Assembly (NCBI GenBank): GCA_039934635.1
Contig: JBDTLT010000102.1
Location: forward strand, 1 to 17,727
DNA length: 17,727 bases
From: DATLFA01 sp039934635
GTDB lineage: Bacteria > Actinomycetota > Acidimicrobiia > Acidimicrobiales > WLNW01
Direction: 5' to 3'
Shown here: positions 6,671 to 14,138 of the stretch, piece by piece
Position numbering within the stretch: position 1 is the stretch's first letter
Layout: each line of letters opens with the position of its first letter
Translations under genes and position numbers: made by a program
Notes under the pieces: model-generated
What the model was told of the DNA's origin: nothing
Seen by the model: the letters and a program-made list of their open reading frames with translations, nothing else
Databases searched by the model: none

Positions 6671-6676
6671 TAGTGT
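6671..6676 (+). promoter_or_regulatory. -10 box TAGTGT of the alcohol dehydrogenase gene
   Basis: TAGTGT on the plus strand would start transcription near 6683, giving a leader of about 20 nt that contains the AGGGGG Shine-Dalgarno. It lies back to back with the opposite -10 box, one base apart, inside the same palindrome. Confidence 0.4.
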
Positions 6677-6692
6677 CGACCCGTCGAACTTC

Positions 6693-6698
6693 AGGGGG
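6693..6698 (+). promoter_or_regulatory. Ribosome binding site AGGGGG of the alcohol dehydrogenase
   Basis: AGGGGG stands five bases before the ATG at 6704. An ATG at 6699 touches the site and is out of frame, so 6704 is the start. Confidence 0.75.
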
Positions 6699-6703
6699 AT
6701 GCG

Positions 6704-7804
6704 ATGCGCGCAGTGGTGATTCACGACTACGAGAAGGGGGCCAACGTCGAGGACGTCGAGATCGTCGATCCTCGACCCGACGAGGTCGTCGTCAAGGTCG
6801 CGGCATCCGGTGTGTGCGGCAGTGACATGCACCTGTTGCACGGACGCAGCGTTGCCGCCAACCTGCCGATGGTCGTCGGCCACGAAGGCGCGGGTGTCAT
6901 CGAATGGGTCGGGTCGGCTGTCACCGACGTCGCGGTCGGCGACCACGTCGTGATCGCGCTCTACGGGCCTTGTGGTCAGTGCAACAACTGCCGCAGCGCC
7001 GACTTCGTGAACTGCAACGGCAACGAGCGCATCAAGAACATCTTCGGCACGCGCGGGGACGGTACGACGGCGTTGCGCCAGAACGGCACACAGATCCATC
7101 CGATGGTGGGCACCGGCACGTTGGCCGAGTACTCGATCGTGCGCAGCGCGCAGGTCGTGCGCATACCCAAGGACATCCCGCTCGACGTGATCTGTCTGGC
7201 GGGTTGCGGCGTCACCACCGGCGTCGGCGCCGCGCTCAACACCGCGAAGGTCACGCCCGGTTCGACGGTGGCCGTGGTCGGTTGCGGCGGCGTCGGGCTC
7301 AACGTGGTGATGGCCTGCAAGCTGGCAGGCGCCGGCCGCATCATCGCCATCGACACCAACACGATCAAGCTCGACATGGCCTCCAACGCGGGCGCCACCG
7401 AATGCATCGACTCGAGCGCGCAGCCGATGCACGACGCCGTGATGGCACTCTCCCCCGGCGGCGTCGATTTCGCGTTCGAGGTCGTCGGCAACGCGGAGCT
7501 CGTCGCGCAGACCTTCGAACTCACCAAACCCGGTGGCACCTGCGTCATGGTGGGCTCTCCCCCGACCGGCGCCAAGATCCCGATCGACGGGCGCTCGCTG
7601 TTCAACGAACGGCGCCTGCTCGGTACCATCGGCGGCAGCAATGTGCCGGGGCGCGACATCCCCCGCATCGTGGCGCTCTATCAAGCGGGCAAGCTGCCGA
7701 TCGATACGTTGATCTCGCAGCGGCTGCCGCTCGACCGTGTGCACGAGGCGTTTGCCGCCGCCGAGGCCGGTACCGTTGCCCGCAGTGTGATCGTGATGAG
7801 CTGA
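6704..7804 (+). CDS. Zinc-dependent alcohol dehydrogenase, long-chain MDR family
   Basis: The 366-aa product is a medium-chain dehydrogenase/reductase. Catalytic zinc ligands are C38 (GVCGSD), H60/E61 (GHEGAG) and C168 (AGCGVTTG). Structural zinc ligands are C90, C93, C96 and C104. The Rossmann motif VGCGGVGLN is at about 192-200, with D217 at the end of the second strand favouring NAD over NADP. The insert and spacing look like class III or aryl/alkyl alcohol dehydrogenases of actinobacteria, so it would oxidise an alcohol to an aldehyde (or the reverse) with NAD. The dioxygenase gene starts one base after its stop, showing co-translation. It is divergent from the acyl-CoA dehydrogenase and probably under the same operator. 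Exact substrate unknown. Confidence 0.95.
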   Translation: MRAVVIHDYEKGANVEDVEIVDPRPDEVVVKVAASGVCGSDMHLLHGRSVAANLPMVVGHEGAGVIEWVGSAVTDVAVGDHVVIALYGPCGQCNNCRSADFVNCNGNERIKNIFGTRGDGTTALRQNGTQIHPMVGTGTLAEYSIVRSAQVVRIPKDIPLDVICLAGCGVTTGVGAALNTAKVTPGSTVAVVGCGGVGLNVVMACKLAGAGRIIAIDTNTIKLDMASNAGATECIDSSAQPMHDAVMALSPGGVDFAFEVVGNAELVAQTFELTKPGGTCVMVGSPPTGAKIPIDGRSLFNERRLLGTIGGSNVPGRDIPRIVALYQAGKLPIDTLISQRLPLDRVHEAFAAAEAGTVARSVIVMS

Positions 7805-7805
7805 G

Positions 7806-8636
7806 GTGGCTGTGATCGAAGTTTGCCCATTGACCGGTGTGATCGGCGCCGAGATCCACGGTGTCGACCTGCGCGACGACGTCGACGACGCGACGATCGC
7901 CGAGATCCGCGCCGCCCTCGACGCGCACCTCGTGATCTTCTTCCGTGACCAGCAGATCGATACGGCCGATCATCTGCGATTCGCCCGCAAGTTCGGCGAG
8001 ATCACCGTCAACCCGTTCGGACCAAAGCACCCTGACTTTCCCGAGATGTCCGTGCTCGACCAAACCACGCCCAAAGGCGAAGGGGCCGATGCGTGGCACA
8101 CCGACAACACCTATCTCGCAAAGCCGCCGCTCGGCTCGGTCCTGCGGGCCGTGCAACTGCCGGCGATCGGCGGCGACACGCTGTGGGCCAACATGTACGC
8201 GGCCTACGAAGCATTCTCACCGACCATGCGCAGCTTCCTCGATGGGCTCACCGCAGTGCACGACCTCACGCGCATGCTCACGATCGCTCGCAGCAACGGT
8301 CAAGCCACCGAAGGCATCGACGAGATGCAGCGGCAATATCCTCCGCAGCGCCACCCGGTCGTGCGCACCAACCCCGTCACCGGGCGCAAGGCGCTGTTCG
8401 TCAGCCGCAACTGGGTCAGCCGCATCGAGGGGTTGAGCGAGCGCGAGAACGAGGTCCTCAAGCCCTTCCTGTTCGATCACCAGCGCGACCCCATGTTCCA
8501 GTGCCGCTTCAGTTGGCGGCCGGGCAGCATCGCCTTCTGGGACAACCGTTGGGCGCAGCACTATGCCGTGCCCGACTACACCGGCGAGCGCCGCATCATG
8601 CAGCGCTGCACCATCGCCGGCGACCCCGTTCTCTAA
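7806..8636 (+). CDS. TauD/TfdA-family Fe(II)/2-oxoglutarate-dependent dioxygenase
   Basis: The 276-aa product has the facial triad H98/D100 (WHTDNTY) and H252 (AQHYAVPDY). R263 and R267 follow, and their spacing from the distal His matches the 2-oxoglutarate-binding arginines of TauD. Family members hydroxylate next to a sulfonate, sulfate ester, ether or carboxylate, splitting the product spontaneously. Examples are TauD (taurine), TfdA (2,4-D) and AtsK (alkyl sulfates). Which of these applies cannot be told. The GTG start at 7806 lies one base after the dehydrogenase stop; a second GTG at 7812 is possible. The adjacent dehydrogenase could take over an alcohol or aldehyde released by it. The 68-nt inverted repeat begins at the last base of its stop codon. 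Confidence 0.93.
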   Translation: MAVIEVCPLTGVIGAEIHGVDLRDDVDDATIAEIRAALDAHLVIFFRDQQIDTADHLRFARKFGEITVNPFGPKHPDFPEMSVLDQTTPKGEGADAWHTDNTYLAKPPLGSVLRAVQLPAIGGDTLWANMYAAYEAFSPTMRSFLDGLTAVHDLTRMLTIARSNGQATEGIDEMQRQYPPQRHPVVRTNPVTGRKALFVSRNWVSRIEGLSERENEVLKPFLFDHQRDPMFQCRFSWRPGSIAFWDNRWAQHYAVPDYTGERRIMQRCTIAGDPVL

Positions 8637-8703
8637 TCCGTAAACGACTCGTTCTCGCTGTCAAACGTCGCGATATGTGCGACGTTTGACAGCGAGTACG
8701 GAT
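8636..8703. terminator. Three-way-junction inverted repeat, likely bidirectional terminator
   Basis: A nested structure fills the gap between convergent genes. The outer stem ATCCGTA (8636-8642) pairs with TACGGAT (8697-8703). A small side hairpin AACG-ACT-CGTT lies at 8643-8653. The main 18-bp perfect stem is 8654-8671 with 8679-8696, loop GATATGT. No base is left unpaired at the junction. It starts on the dioxygenase stop codon and ends eight bases before the end of the Mo-hydroxylase gene, so it can stop both transcripts. There is no U-tract. It could also be a member of a dispersed palindromic repeat family. Confidence 0.7.
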
Positions 8704-8711
8704 GAACGGGG

Positions 8712-11069
8712 CTACGTGCGGGTGGCCTGCGTTGCCTGTTCGATGAGTTCGCGGACGCGTTGGGGCGGCAGGTGCGTCTCGGTGATGGCCACGCCGAATG
8801 GCGCGAGCGCGTCGGCCACCGCATTGAGCACCGCGGCCGGGGCGCCGAGCAGACCACCTTCGCCGACACCGCGTGAGTTGACCTCATGTTGCGGCGGCGA
8901 ATGGAGATGCTCGATGTCGATCACGGGCACATCGCAGGCGGCGGGCACGAGATAGTCGGCGAGCGACGAGGTCAACAACTGCCCTTCGTCGTCGTAGATG
9001 TGCTTTTCGTGCAGCACCGACGCGATGCCCTGGATGACGCCGCCCCGTATCTGCCCGTCGACGATCGCGGGGTTGATCAGGTCGCCGCAGTCTTCGACAA
9101 CGAGGTAGCGGGGAATCTCGATATGCCCGGTTTCGACGTCGATGTCGACCCAGCACACATGGCAAGCGCTGACCCAGCCGCCGTTGGGCGGCACCTTGAA
9201 ATCGACCGATGCCTCGAGGCCTTGCGTCATACCCTCGGGCATCGACGATGGTGCGAACCACGCCAGACGCGCGACGTCGGCCATGGTGACGGCCTTGGCC
9301 GGCGTGCCCCTCACGCTGATCGCTCCGTCGACGATCTCGAGGTCGTCGGCGTTGGCTTCGAGCAACTGCGCGGCGATCTGCAGCACCTTTTGCTTGACCG
9401 CGCGCGTCGCCATCTTGGCCGCGCCCGCGCCCATCGTCGCCGAGCGCGAACCACCCGTCGACATCGTGTTGAACGGCGTGTTGTCGCTCGAACCCCAGTC
9501 GATACGCACGCGGGCCAACGGCACGCCCATCTCGTCGGCGACCACCTGTCCGAGCGTCGTCTCGTGCCCTTGCCCGTGGTTCACCTGCCACGTCTGGATG
9601 ACGACATCGCCCGTCGGTTCGACGCGCGCCCACGCGGTCTCGCTCGGCAGATCGAAACCAAGTGACTTGGCGAAGTCGGGCGGGCCCGGCGCGATCTCGA
9701 CGAATGACGAGAAGCCGATCCCGAGGTAGTGGCCGTTGCTGCGGGCCTTCTCTTGGGCGACTCGGAATTCGGCGAGACCGGCCGCGGCGACCGCATGCTC
9801 GAGGCACTCCTGGATCGTCACGCCGGTCATGCTCACGCCGGTGATCATGCGCGTCGGCTGATCTTCGGCCCGCACGAGATTGACCCGCCGGATGTCGATG
9901 ACGTCGAGACCGACTTCGCGGGCGATCTCGTCGAGCAGTCGCTCGCGCACCACGGTCTCGATCGTCCACGGCGCGCGGTACGCGATGTAGGAGGCCTTGT
10001 TCGTCATCAGGGTCGTCGTCGAAAACTCGTACGACTCGAGCCGCAATGCGTTGGGCAACAACGCCCGCACCATGCCGGCGAACATCGACGCGGGGAACGG
10101 CAGCATCGGATACGCACCGACGTCGATCTCCATCGCGACGCGCAAGCCGAGCACCCGACCGTCGGCCGCGACCGCGGCCTCGATGTCGACATTCTCCTCA
10201 CGGGCGTGGCCGGCCGCTTGCAAGTTCTCGCCGCGGTCCTCGATCCACTTGACCGACCGGCCGAGCAGCTTGGCCGCCGCACCGAGCGCGATGTCCTCGC
10301 GCGTGGTTTGGCCCTTGGACCCGAATGCGCCACCGATGTCGCCCGAGCGCGCGTGCACGTTGGGATACGGGATGCCCAACATCGTCGACAGCGACAGCTT
10401 GAGCGAGTGCGGGCGCTTGTTGGCCATGTCGTAATCGAGCGACTGGGCGAAGTTCGAATAGTCGGCGATCGCGCCTCGGCCCTCGATCGGCACGTGCGCG
10501 TAGCGGTGTTGCGTGTAGCGCCGCCGCACCAGGTGCGCGGCGCCCGCCGCGACCTCGGCGAAGGGCTTGCCGTAGACCGTGTTGTCTTCGTAGATGACGT
10601 TGGTGCCGGTCTCGTCCCACAGTGCGGGCCGCGACGCGTCGCGCGCCTGTTCGAAGGTGATGACCGGCGCGAGCGCGTCGTAGATCACGTCGACCATGTC
10701 GGCCGCGTCGACCGCGTGTGCCTTGGTGTCCGCGACGACGATCGCGACAGGGTCGCCGACGACGCGGACCTTGCCCCGCGCCAGCGGCCAGTAGGGCGCA
10801 GTCTTGAGCGCGGGTGGGCCCATGACCGACATTGGTCCCGTCATGGTGGCCGCGATGTCGTCGCCGTCGAACACGGCCACCACACCCGGCGCCTGCCGTG
10901 CCCGTGACGCGTCGACCGACACCAGCCGCGCGTGCGCGACAGGGCTGCGTACGAATGCCGCGTGCAAGAGCCCCGCGCGATCCAGGCCACCGACGAAGCG
11001 GCCCTGCCCGGTGAGCAACCGGGCGTCTTCGACGCGCTCGATCGATTGTCCCGTCAGCCTCGAAGCCAC
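8712..11069 (-). CDS. Molybdenum hydroxylase large subunit (xanthine dehydrogenase/CO dehydrogenase family)
   Basis: The 785-aa product is the molybdopterin-binding subunit of an aerobic Mo hydroxylase, adding oxygen from water to a substrate carbon. Visible parts are the N-terminal GQSIERVEDARLLTGQGRF, cofactor-binding GDIGGAFGSKG (243-253), GQGHET (499-504), and the C-terminal active-site glutamate E737 in GVGEGG. The active-site loop reads AYRAPW (363-368), unlike the AYRCSFR of form I CO dehydrogenase, so CO oxidation is unlikely. The frame is open up to 11417 through the cupin gene, but GTG at 11069 gives the normal family N-terminus and lies five bases after the cupin stop. No FeS (small) or FAD (medium) subunit gene is nearby, which is unusual. 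The substrate is probably an aromatic or heterocyclic compound or an aldehyde. Confidence 0.92.
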   Translation of the reverse strand: MASRLTGQSIERVEDARLLTGQGRFVGGLDRAGLLHAAFVRSPVAHARLVSVDASRARQAPGVVAVFDGDDIAATMTGPMSVMGPPALKTAPYWPLARGKVRVVGDPVAIVVADTKAHAVDAADMVDVIYDALAPVITFEQARDASRPALWDETGTNVIYEDNTVYGKPFAEVAAGAAHLVRRRYTQHRYAHVPIEGRGAIADYSNFAQSLDYDMANKRPHSLKLSLSTMLGIPYPNVHARSGDIGGAFGSKGQTTREDIALGAAAKLLGRSVKWIEDRGENLQAAGHAREENVDIEAAVAADGRVLGLRVAMEIDVGAYPMLPFPASMFAGMVRALLPNALRLESYEFSTTTLMTNKASYIAYRAPWTIETVVRERLLDEIAREVGLDVIDIRRVNLVRAEDQPTRMITGVSMTGVTIQECLEHAVAAAGLAEFRVAQEKARSNGHYLGIGFSSFVEIAPGPPDFAKSLGFDLPSETAWARVEPTGDVVIQTWQVNHGQGHETTLGQVVADEMGVPLARVRIDWGSSDNTPFNTMSTGGSRSATMGAGAAKMATRAVKQKVLQIAAQLLEANADDLEIVDGAISVRGTPAKAVTMADVARLAWFAPSSMPEGMTQGLEASVDFKVPPNGGWVSACHVCWVDIDVETGHIEIPRYLVVEDCGDLINPAIVDGQIRGGVIQGIASVLHEKHIYDDEGQLLTSSLADYLVPAACDVPVIDIEHLHSPPQHEVNSRGVGEGGLLGAPAAVLNAVADALAPFGVAITETHLPPQRVRELIEQATQATRT

Positions 11070-11074
11070 GGGCG

Positions 11075-11455
11075 TCAGTTGGCGTAGTTGGTTACGGAGT
11101 CGCCACCACGAATGGTGAGAAACACCATGCCCTCGGGCCCGGCAGTGAAGCCATAGACCGTGCCGCCCTTGATGCAGACGGCATCGTTGGCGCCCATGGT
11201 CGTGCCGCCGTCGACGGTGCAGCTGCCCGAGAGCAACGTGATGACCTCGTCGTGGCTGTGCGCATGCGCATCGATGCGAAAGTTGGCCGGCAGTTCGCTG
11301 TACTGCACGTAGATGCCGGTCTCGCCCTGCGCCAACATCTTGCGCCGCGCGCCGGCCTTGGATGCTTCGGCGATCACTTCGGCCGGTACGGCTTTCTTCT
11401 TGGTCTCGTCGACCCACGGCACCGTGTCGAAGTGGTTGAACGTGACTTCGCTCAT
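11075..11455 (-). CDS. Small cupin-domain protein
   Basis: The 126-aa product is a single cupin. Motif 1 is complete: H64, H66, E70 and G77 in the standard H-x-H-x3-E-x6-G spacing (AHAHSHDEV), with an extra H68. In motif 2 the usual histidine is replaced by tyrosine (GGTVYGFTAG, Y101). It may bind metal with three ligands or serve as a binding or accessory protein. It starts at the ATG at 11455 behind AGGGGG, nine bases after the preceding amidohydrolase and five bases before the Mo-hydroxylase GTG. The three appear translationally linked. Possible roles are an isomerase, a small dioxygenase or a sensor-like stabiliser; none can be chosen from sequence. Confidence 0.87.
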   Translation of the reverse strand: MSEVTFNHFDTVPWVDETKKKAVPAEVIAEASKAGARRKMLAQGETGIYVQYSELPANFRIDAHAHSHDEVITLLSGSCTVDGGTTMGANDAVCIKGGTVYGFTAGPEGMVFLTIRGGDSVTNYAN

Positions 11456-11460
11456 CTCAT

Positions 11461-11466
11461 CCCCCT
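11461..11466 (-). promoter_or_regulatory. Ribosome binding site AGGGGG of the cupin gene
   Basis: AGGGGG stands five bases before the cupin ATG (11455), and its first two bases are part of the TAG stop of the upstream amidohydrolase. Stop and binding site thus overlap, which favours coupled translation. Confidence 0.7.
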
Positions 11467-12322
11467 ATTTGTTCAGTCGAGTGAAGATGCGCCGCGCGTT
11501 GTCGTGCAACAGGTTGTCGCGCACCTGATCACTGAGATCGAGTTCGGCCACTTGCGCCAGTGAGCCGCGGTGACCCACGGTGGGAAAGTTGGTGCCGAAA
11601 ATTACCTTGCGCTTGCCCGGCCCGCGCAGGAATGCATGCACTGCAGGGTCCCAGTGCTTGGGCGGATACGCGCACGTGCCGAGATACACATTCGAGAACT
11701 TGAGCGCCATGGCAACGGTCTCGGCGACCCACGGCCACCCCGTGTGCGACAACAAGAAGTTGACCTCGGGGAAATAGATCGCCGGCCGATCGATTCCGAC
11801 GGGCATGCCGCATTCGCTGGGCATCAGACCGCCCGACGTACCGGCCTGCATCGCGACGGGTACGCCCCACTCGGCCGCCAGCGCGTAGTAGGGGTAGTAG
11901 TCCGCGTGATCGAAGCGTCGATCGAAGCTGTGCGTGTGGATCCAGAGGCCCGCGACCCAGTCGTTTTCGAGCACCTCGCGGCAACGCCGCACACCGGCCA
12001 TGCCCTTTTGGGGGTTGACCGCCCAGAGCGCGGCGAAGCGTCCCGGATATTTCTTGGCCAGCGCGGCCGTCTCGTCGAAGCGGTTGGCCACGGGGTCGTA
12101 TTCGAATGTCGTGCCGTGGTGCGACATGTCGCTGGTGGCGACGAGGCAAGTCGCCACACCGAGCTCGTCCATGCGCGCCACCATCACGGCGGGCTCGCAG
12201 AACGAGTCGGTCGGGTCGCGCCGCACCTTGATCGGTACACCCTGCGCCGCGATCGCGTCGTCCCACACCTTCTCGCGATCAGGCGTGAAGGCATTGCACA
12301 GGTAGTCGATGGCGCCGCTCAT
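11465..12322 (-). CDS. Amidohydrolase_2-like protein lacking most metal ligands
   Basis: The 285-aa product has the amidohydrolase_2 barrel pattern, with strands such as ALWAVNP, GLWIHTH, VNFLLSHTGWPW and KVIFGTNFP. However, the family ligands are largely lost by my alignment. The N-terminal HxH is L8/N10 (AIDYLCNAF), the next histidine is Q159 (VAMQAG), and the final aspartate is N245 (FGTNFP). H193 in LSHTGW remains. H129/H131 are extra histidines. It is therefore either a non-hydrolytic relative, a scaffold, or an enzyme with a different metal site. The ATG overlaps the ligase stop (ATGA), and the cupin follows after nine bases. The gene is intact, with no frameshift, so selection for some function is likely. 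Confidence 0.85.
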   Translation of the reverse strand: MSGAIDYLCNAFTPDREKVWDDAIAAQGVPIKVRRDPTDSFCEPAVMVARMDELGVATCLVATSDMSHHGTTFEYDPVANRFDETAALAKKYPGRFAALWAVNPQKGMAGVRRCREVLENDWVAGLWIHTHSFDRRFDHADYYPYYALAAEWGVPVAMQAGTSGGLMPSECGMPVGIDRPAIYFPEVNFLLSHTGWPWVAETVAMALKFSNVYLGTCAYPPKHWDPAVHAFLRGPGKRKVIFGTNFPTVGHRGSLAQVAELDLSDQVRDNLLHDNARRIFTRLNK

Positions 12323-13713
12323 CGGTTCACGGTCCGATCGTCGCGGAATCGCTTGGACTTGGGCGACGTGTGGATCTCGGTCAAGTCATCGAGCGCACCC
12401 GGCCGCACGACCTCGGCAAAGATCACCACACCGATCTGCGCTTTGAGCCGACGCTCGATTTCGTCCTTGATCGATTCGAACTCAGAAGGATCGCGGTCGG
12501 ACACGACCGAGATGATCATTTCGTCACGCGCTCCGTTGCGGCGTGCGATCACGAAATAGTCGGGCAGTGTCCCCGGCACATCGCAGGCGATCGAGCCGAT
12601 GCCCTCGGGCCACACGTTGACGCCCCGCAACTTGATCATGTTGTCGCCGCGGCCGGTGAACGGGCCCATCTTGCGCAGCCACGAACCGCACCCGCACTGG
12701 CCTTTGGGATACAGGTACGAGAGGTCCATGATGTTGTAGCGGAATTGCGGCGAACCGGTCTTGTAGAGCTCGGTGACGCACAGCGAACCGAGCTCGCCGT
12801 CGGCCTTCGGCTCGCCCGTCTCGACATCGACGACCTGCACGATGAAACCGTCTTCGTAGATGTGCAGGCCGTCGTGCATCGGGCATTCGCTCGAGACCCA
12901 CTGCACTTCGTGGAAGCCGTACGAACGGTAGTAGTCGGGGCCGAACGTCTGCGTCAGCAACTCGGGGTCACCGATGTTGGGCAGCGCCCGGATCTTGAGA
13001 TCTTTCGCAGGGTCGTAGCCCAACTCGCGCGCAACATCGGCCAAGCGCAACAGGTAATCGCCGGTCGTCAAGATCGACGTCGCGCCGTACTCGATGGCCA
13101 ACTTGACCTGGCGCTCGGTGGACGTGACCGTGCCCGTGCTCGTCGTGAGCACCGTGCAGTTGAGCCAGTACCACAGTGCCTCGTCGAAACACCACGCGCC
13201 GTTGTGCGTGCCGTAGAGCCATGAGTTGAGCACGGTGTCGCCCGGGCGGATGCCGAGTTGATAGAGCGCCCGAGCGGTGAACGACGCACCGGCGATGCGA
13301 TCCCACATCGTGTAGAAGGTCGGCCGAGACTTCCCCGTGGTGCCGCCGCTCATATAGACGCGCATCGGCTCGAGCAACGAGCGCTCGGGCGTGATGCCCT
13401 GGTAGTCGCCGAACGGTGGATGGTCGTCGATGCTCTTGCGGATGTCGTCGATCGTGTAGAACGGACACTTCCACAGATCGTCGAGCGTCTTGATGTGGCT
13501 CGGGTGAAAGCCGGCGGCGTCCCAACGGTCGCGGTGGAACGGCACCTGGTAGGTGCGCCACGCCTTGTCGATGAGCCGCGCGAGTTGCTTGCGCTCGATC
13601 GTGTCGCGGTCCTCGAAGTACGCCGTCTCGAAGTACTCCGGCGGCGGCGGGTACATCCGCTCGATCGCTGCGAAATCAACCGCTTCGTGCGGTCTGCGGA
13701 TGCCTTGTGCCAT
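12319..13713 (-). CDS. PaaK-type acyl-CoA ligase (phenylacetate-CoA ligase family)
   Basis: The 464-aa product is an AMP-forming ligase that would activate a carboxylic acid with ATP and CoA. Adenylation motifs are in order: the phosphate loop SGGTTGKSRP (about 122-131), YGFHE (265-269), RYNIMD (325-330), GRGDNMIKLRGVNVWP (354-369), and the C-terminal catalytic-lysine region SPKSKRFRDD. A cysteine cluster CGCG (340-343) resembles the metal site seen in some PaaK relatives. The ATG at 13713 is chosen over an in-frame ATG at 13743 because of a GAGAGAGG site just upstream, which overlaps the DUF35 stop. Typical substrates are aryl acetates, but many actinobacterial members are uncharacterised and could take cyclic acids. 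It would feed the acyl-CoA dehydrogenase and the thiolase-like aldolase. Confidence 0.93.
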   Translation of the reverse strand: MAQGIRRPHEAVDFAAIERMYPPPPEYFETAYFEDRDTIERKQLARLIDKAWRTYQVPFHRDRWDAAGFHPSHIKTLDDLWKCPFYTIDDIRKSIDDHPPFGDYQGITPERSLLEPMRVYMSGGTTGKSRPTFYTMWDRIAGASFTARALYQLGIRPGDTVLNSWLYGTHNGAWCFDEALWYWLNCTVLTTSTGTVTSTERQVKLAIEYGATSILTTGDYLLRLADVARELGYDPAKDLKIRALPNIGDPELLTQTFGPDYYRSYGFHEVQWVSSECPMHDGLHIYEDGFIVQVVDVETGEPKADGELGSLCVTELYKTGSPQFRYNIMDLSYLYPKGQCGCGSWLRKMGPFTGRGDNMIKLRGVNVWPEGIGSIACDVPGTLPDYFVIARRNGARDEMIISVVSDRDPSEFESIKDEIERRLKAQIGVVIFAEVVRPGALDDLTEIHTSPKSKRFRDDRTVNR

Positions 13714-13721
13714 GGGTATCG

Positions 13722-13729
13722 CCTCTCTC
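13722..13729 (-). promoter_or_regulatory. Ribosome binding site GAGAGAGG of the CoA ligase
   Basis: GAGAGAGG lies eight bases before the ATG at 13713 and overlaps the last bases of the DUF35 gene. It supports 13713 over the upstream in-frame ATG. Confidence 0.55.
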
Positions 13730-14138
13730 AGGCTGGCTGCCATCCGACGAGGGCAACGTTGCCATCGTCGGTGGCGATGTCGTCGTAGAACACTTGCACG
13801 GCCATGTCGATCGCCGGCGGGTCAGGGTGATGCCAGGAGCCGGGCATGACGATGTCGGCTTGCTCATCGAGCGATACGAACACCGTGAAGAAGGGCTCGG
13901 ACATGTTCGGCAGGAAGAAGTGATGCGTGCGGATGAAGCTGACGACCGTGCCCCGACCGCTCACCGGCTGCCATGTCCACTCGAAGCTGGCGCATTCGCC
14001 GCACATCGCACGCGGCGGCCACCGCCATGCGCCGCATTGCGAACACCGCTGCTGCACGAACTCGTGGCGTGCGATCGACTGCCACCACGGCGTCGAATCG
14101 CGATCGGGGTACGGGACGACTCGCTCGGCCTCGCTCAC
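13728..14138 (-). CDS. DUF35 OB-fold protein with rubredoxin-like zinc ribbon
   Basis: The 136-aa product has a helical N-terminus (about 1-28), a zinc ribbon with C32/C35 and C46/C49 (RCSQCG, MCGECA), and a C-terminal OB-fold with strands such as GTVVSFIRTHH and FFTVFVSL. Proteins of this family form complexes with thiolase-fold partners. In the steroid aldolase Ltp2-ChsH2 the DUF35 domain is required and sits at the edge of the complex. Here the GTG start overlaps the stop of the thiolase-fold gene (GTGA), the strongest possible sign of a stoichiometric partner. It has no catalytic residues of its own that I can see. The likely role is a structural or CoA-binding partner. Confidence 0.93.
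   Translation of the reverse strand: MSEAERVVPYPDRDSTPWWQSIARHEFVQQRCSQCGAWRWPPRAMCGECASFEWTWQPVSGRGTVVSFIRTHHFFLPNMSEPFFTVFVSLDEQADIVMPGSWHHPDPPAIDMAVQVFYDDIATDDGNVALVGWQPA

Larger units (their letters stand above)
6660..6680. promoter_or_regulatory. Inverted repeat GTCGACA-N7-TGTCGAC, candidate shared operator
   Basis: Seven-base perfect arms flank a seven-base centre (GTACTAG) in the 47-bp gap between the divergent acyl-CoA dehydrogenase and alcohol dehydrogenase genes. Both candidate -10 boxes (6664-6669 minus, 6671-6676 plus) lie inside it, so a bound repressor would block both promoters. The size fits a TetR or similar dimeric regulator; none is encoded in the window. Confidence 0.55.

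Noticed and set aside
8712..11069. Aerobic CO dehydrogenase (CoxL)
   Set aside because: The form I loop AYRCSFR is absent (AYRAPW instead) and coxM and coxS are not present.
8712..11417. A 901-aa Mo-hydroxylase starting at 11417
   Set aside because: The first 116 residues are the cupin gene read in another frame; the family N-terminus begins at the GTG at 11069.
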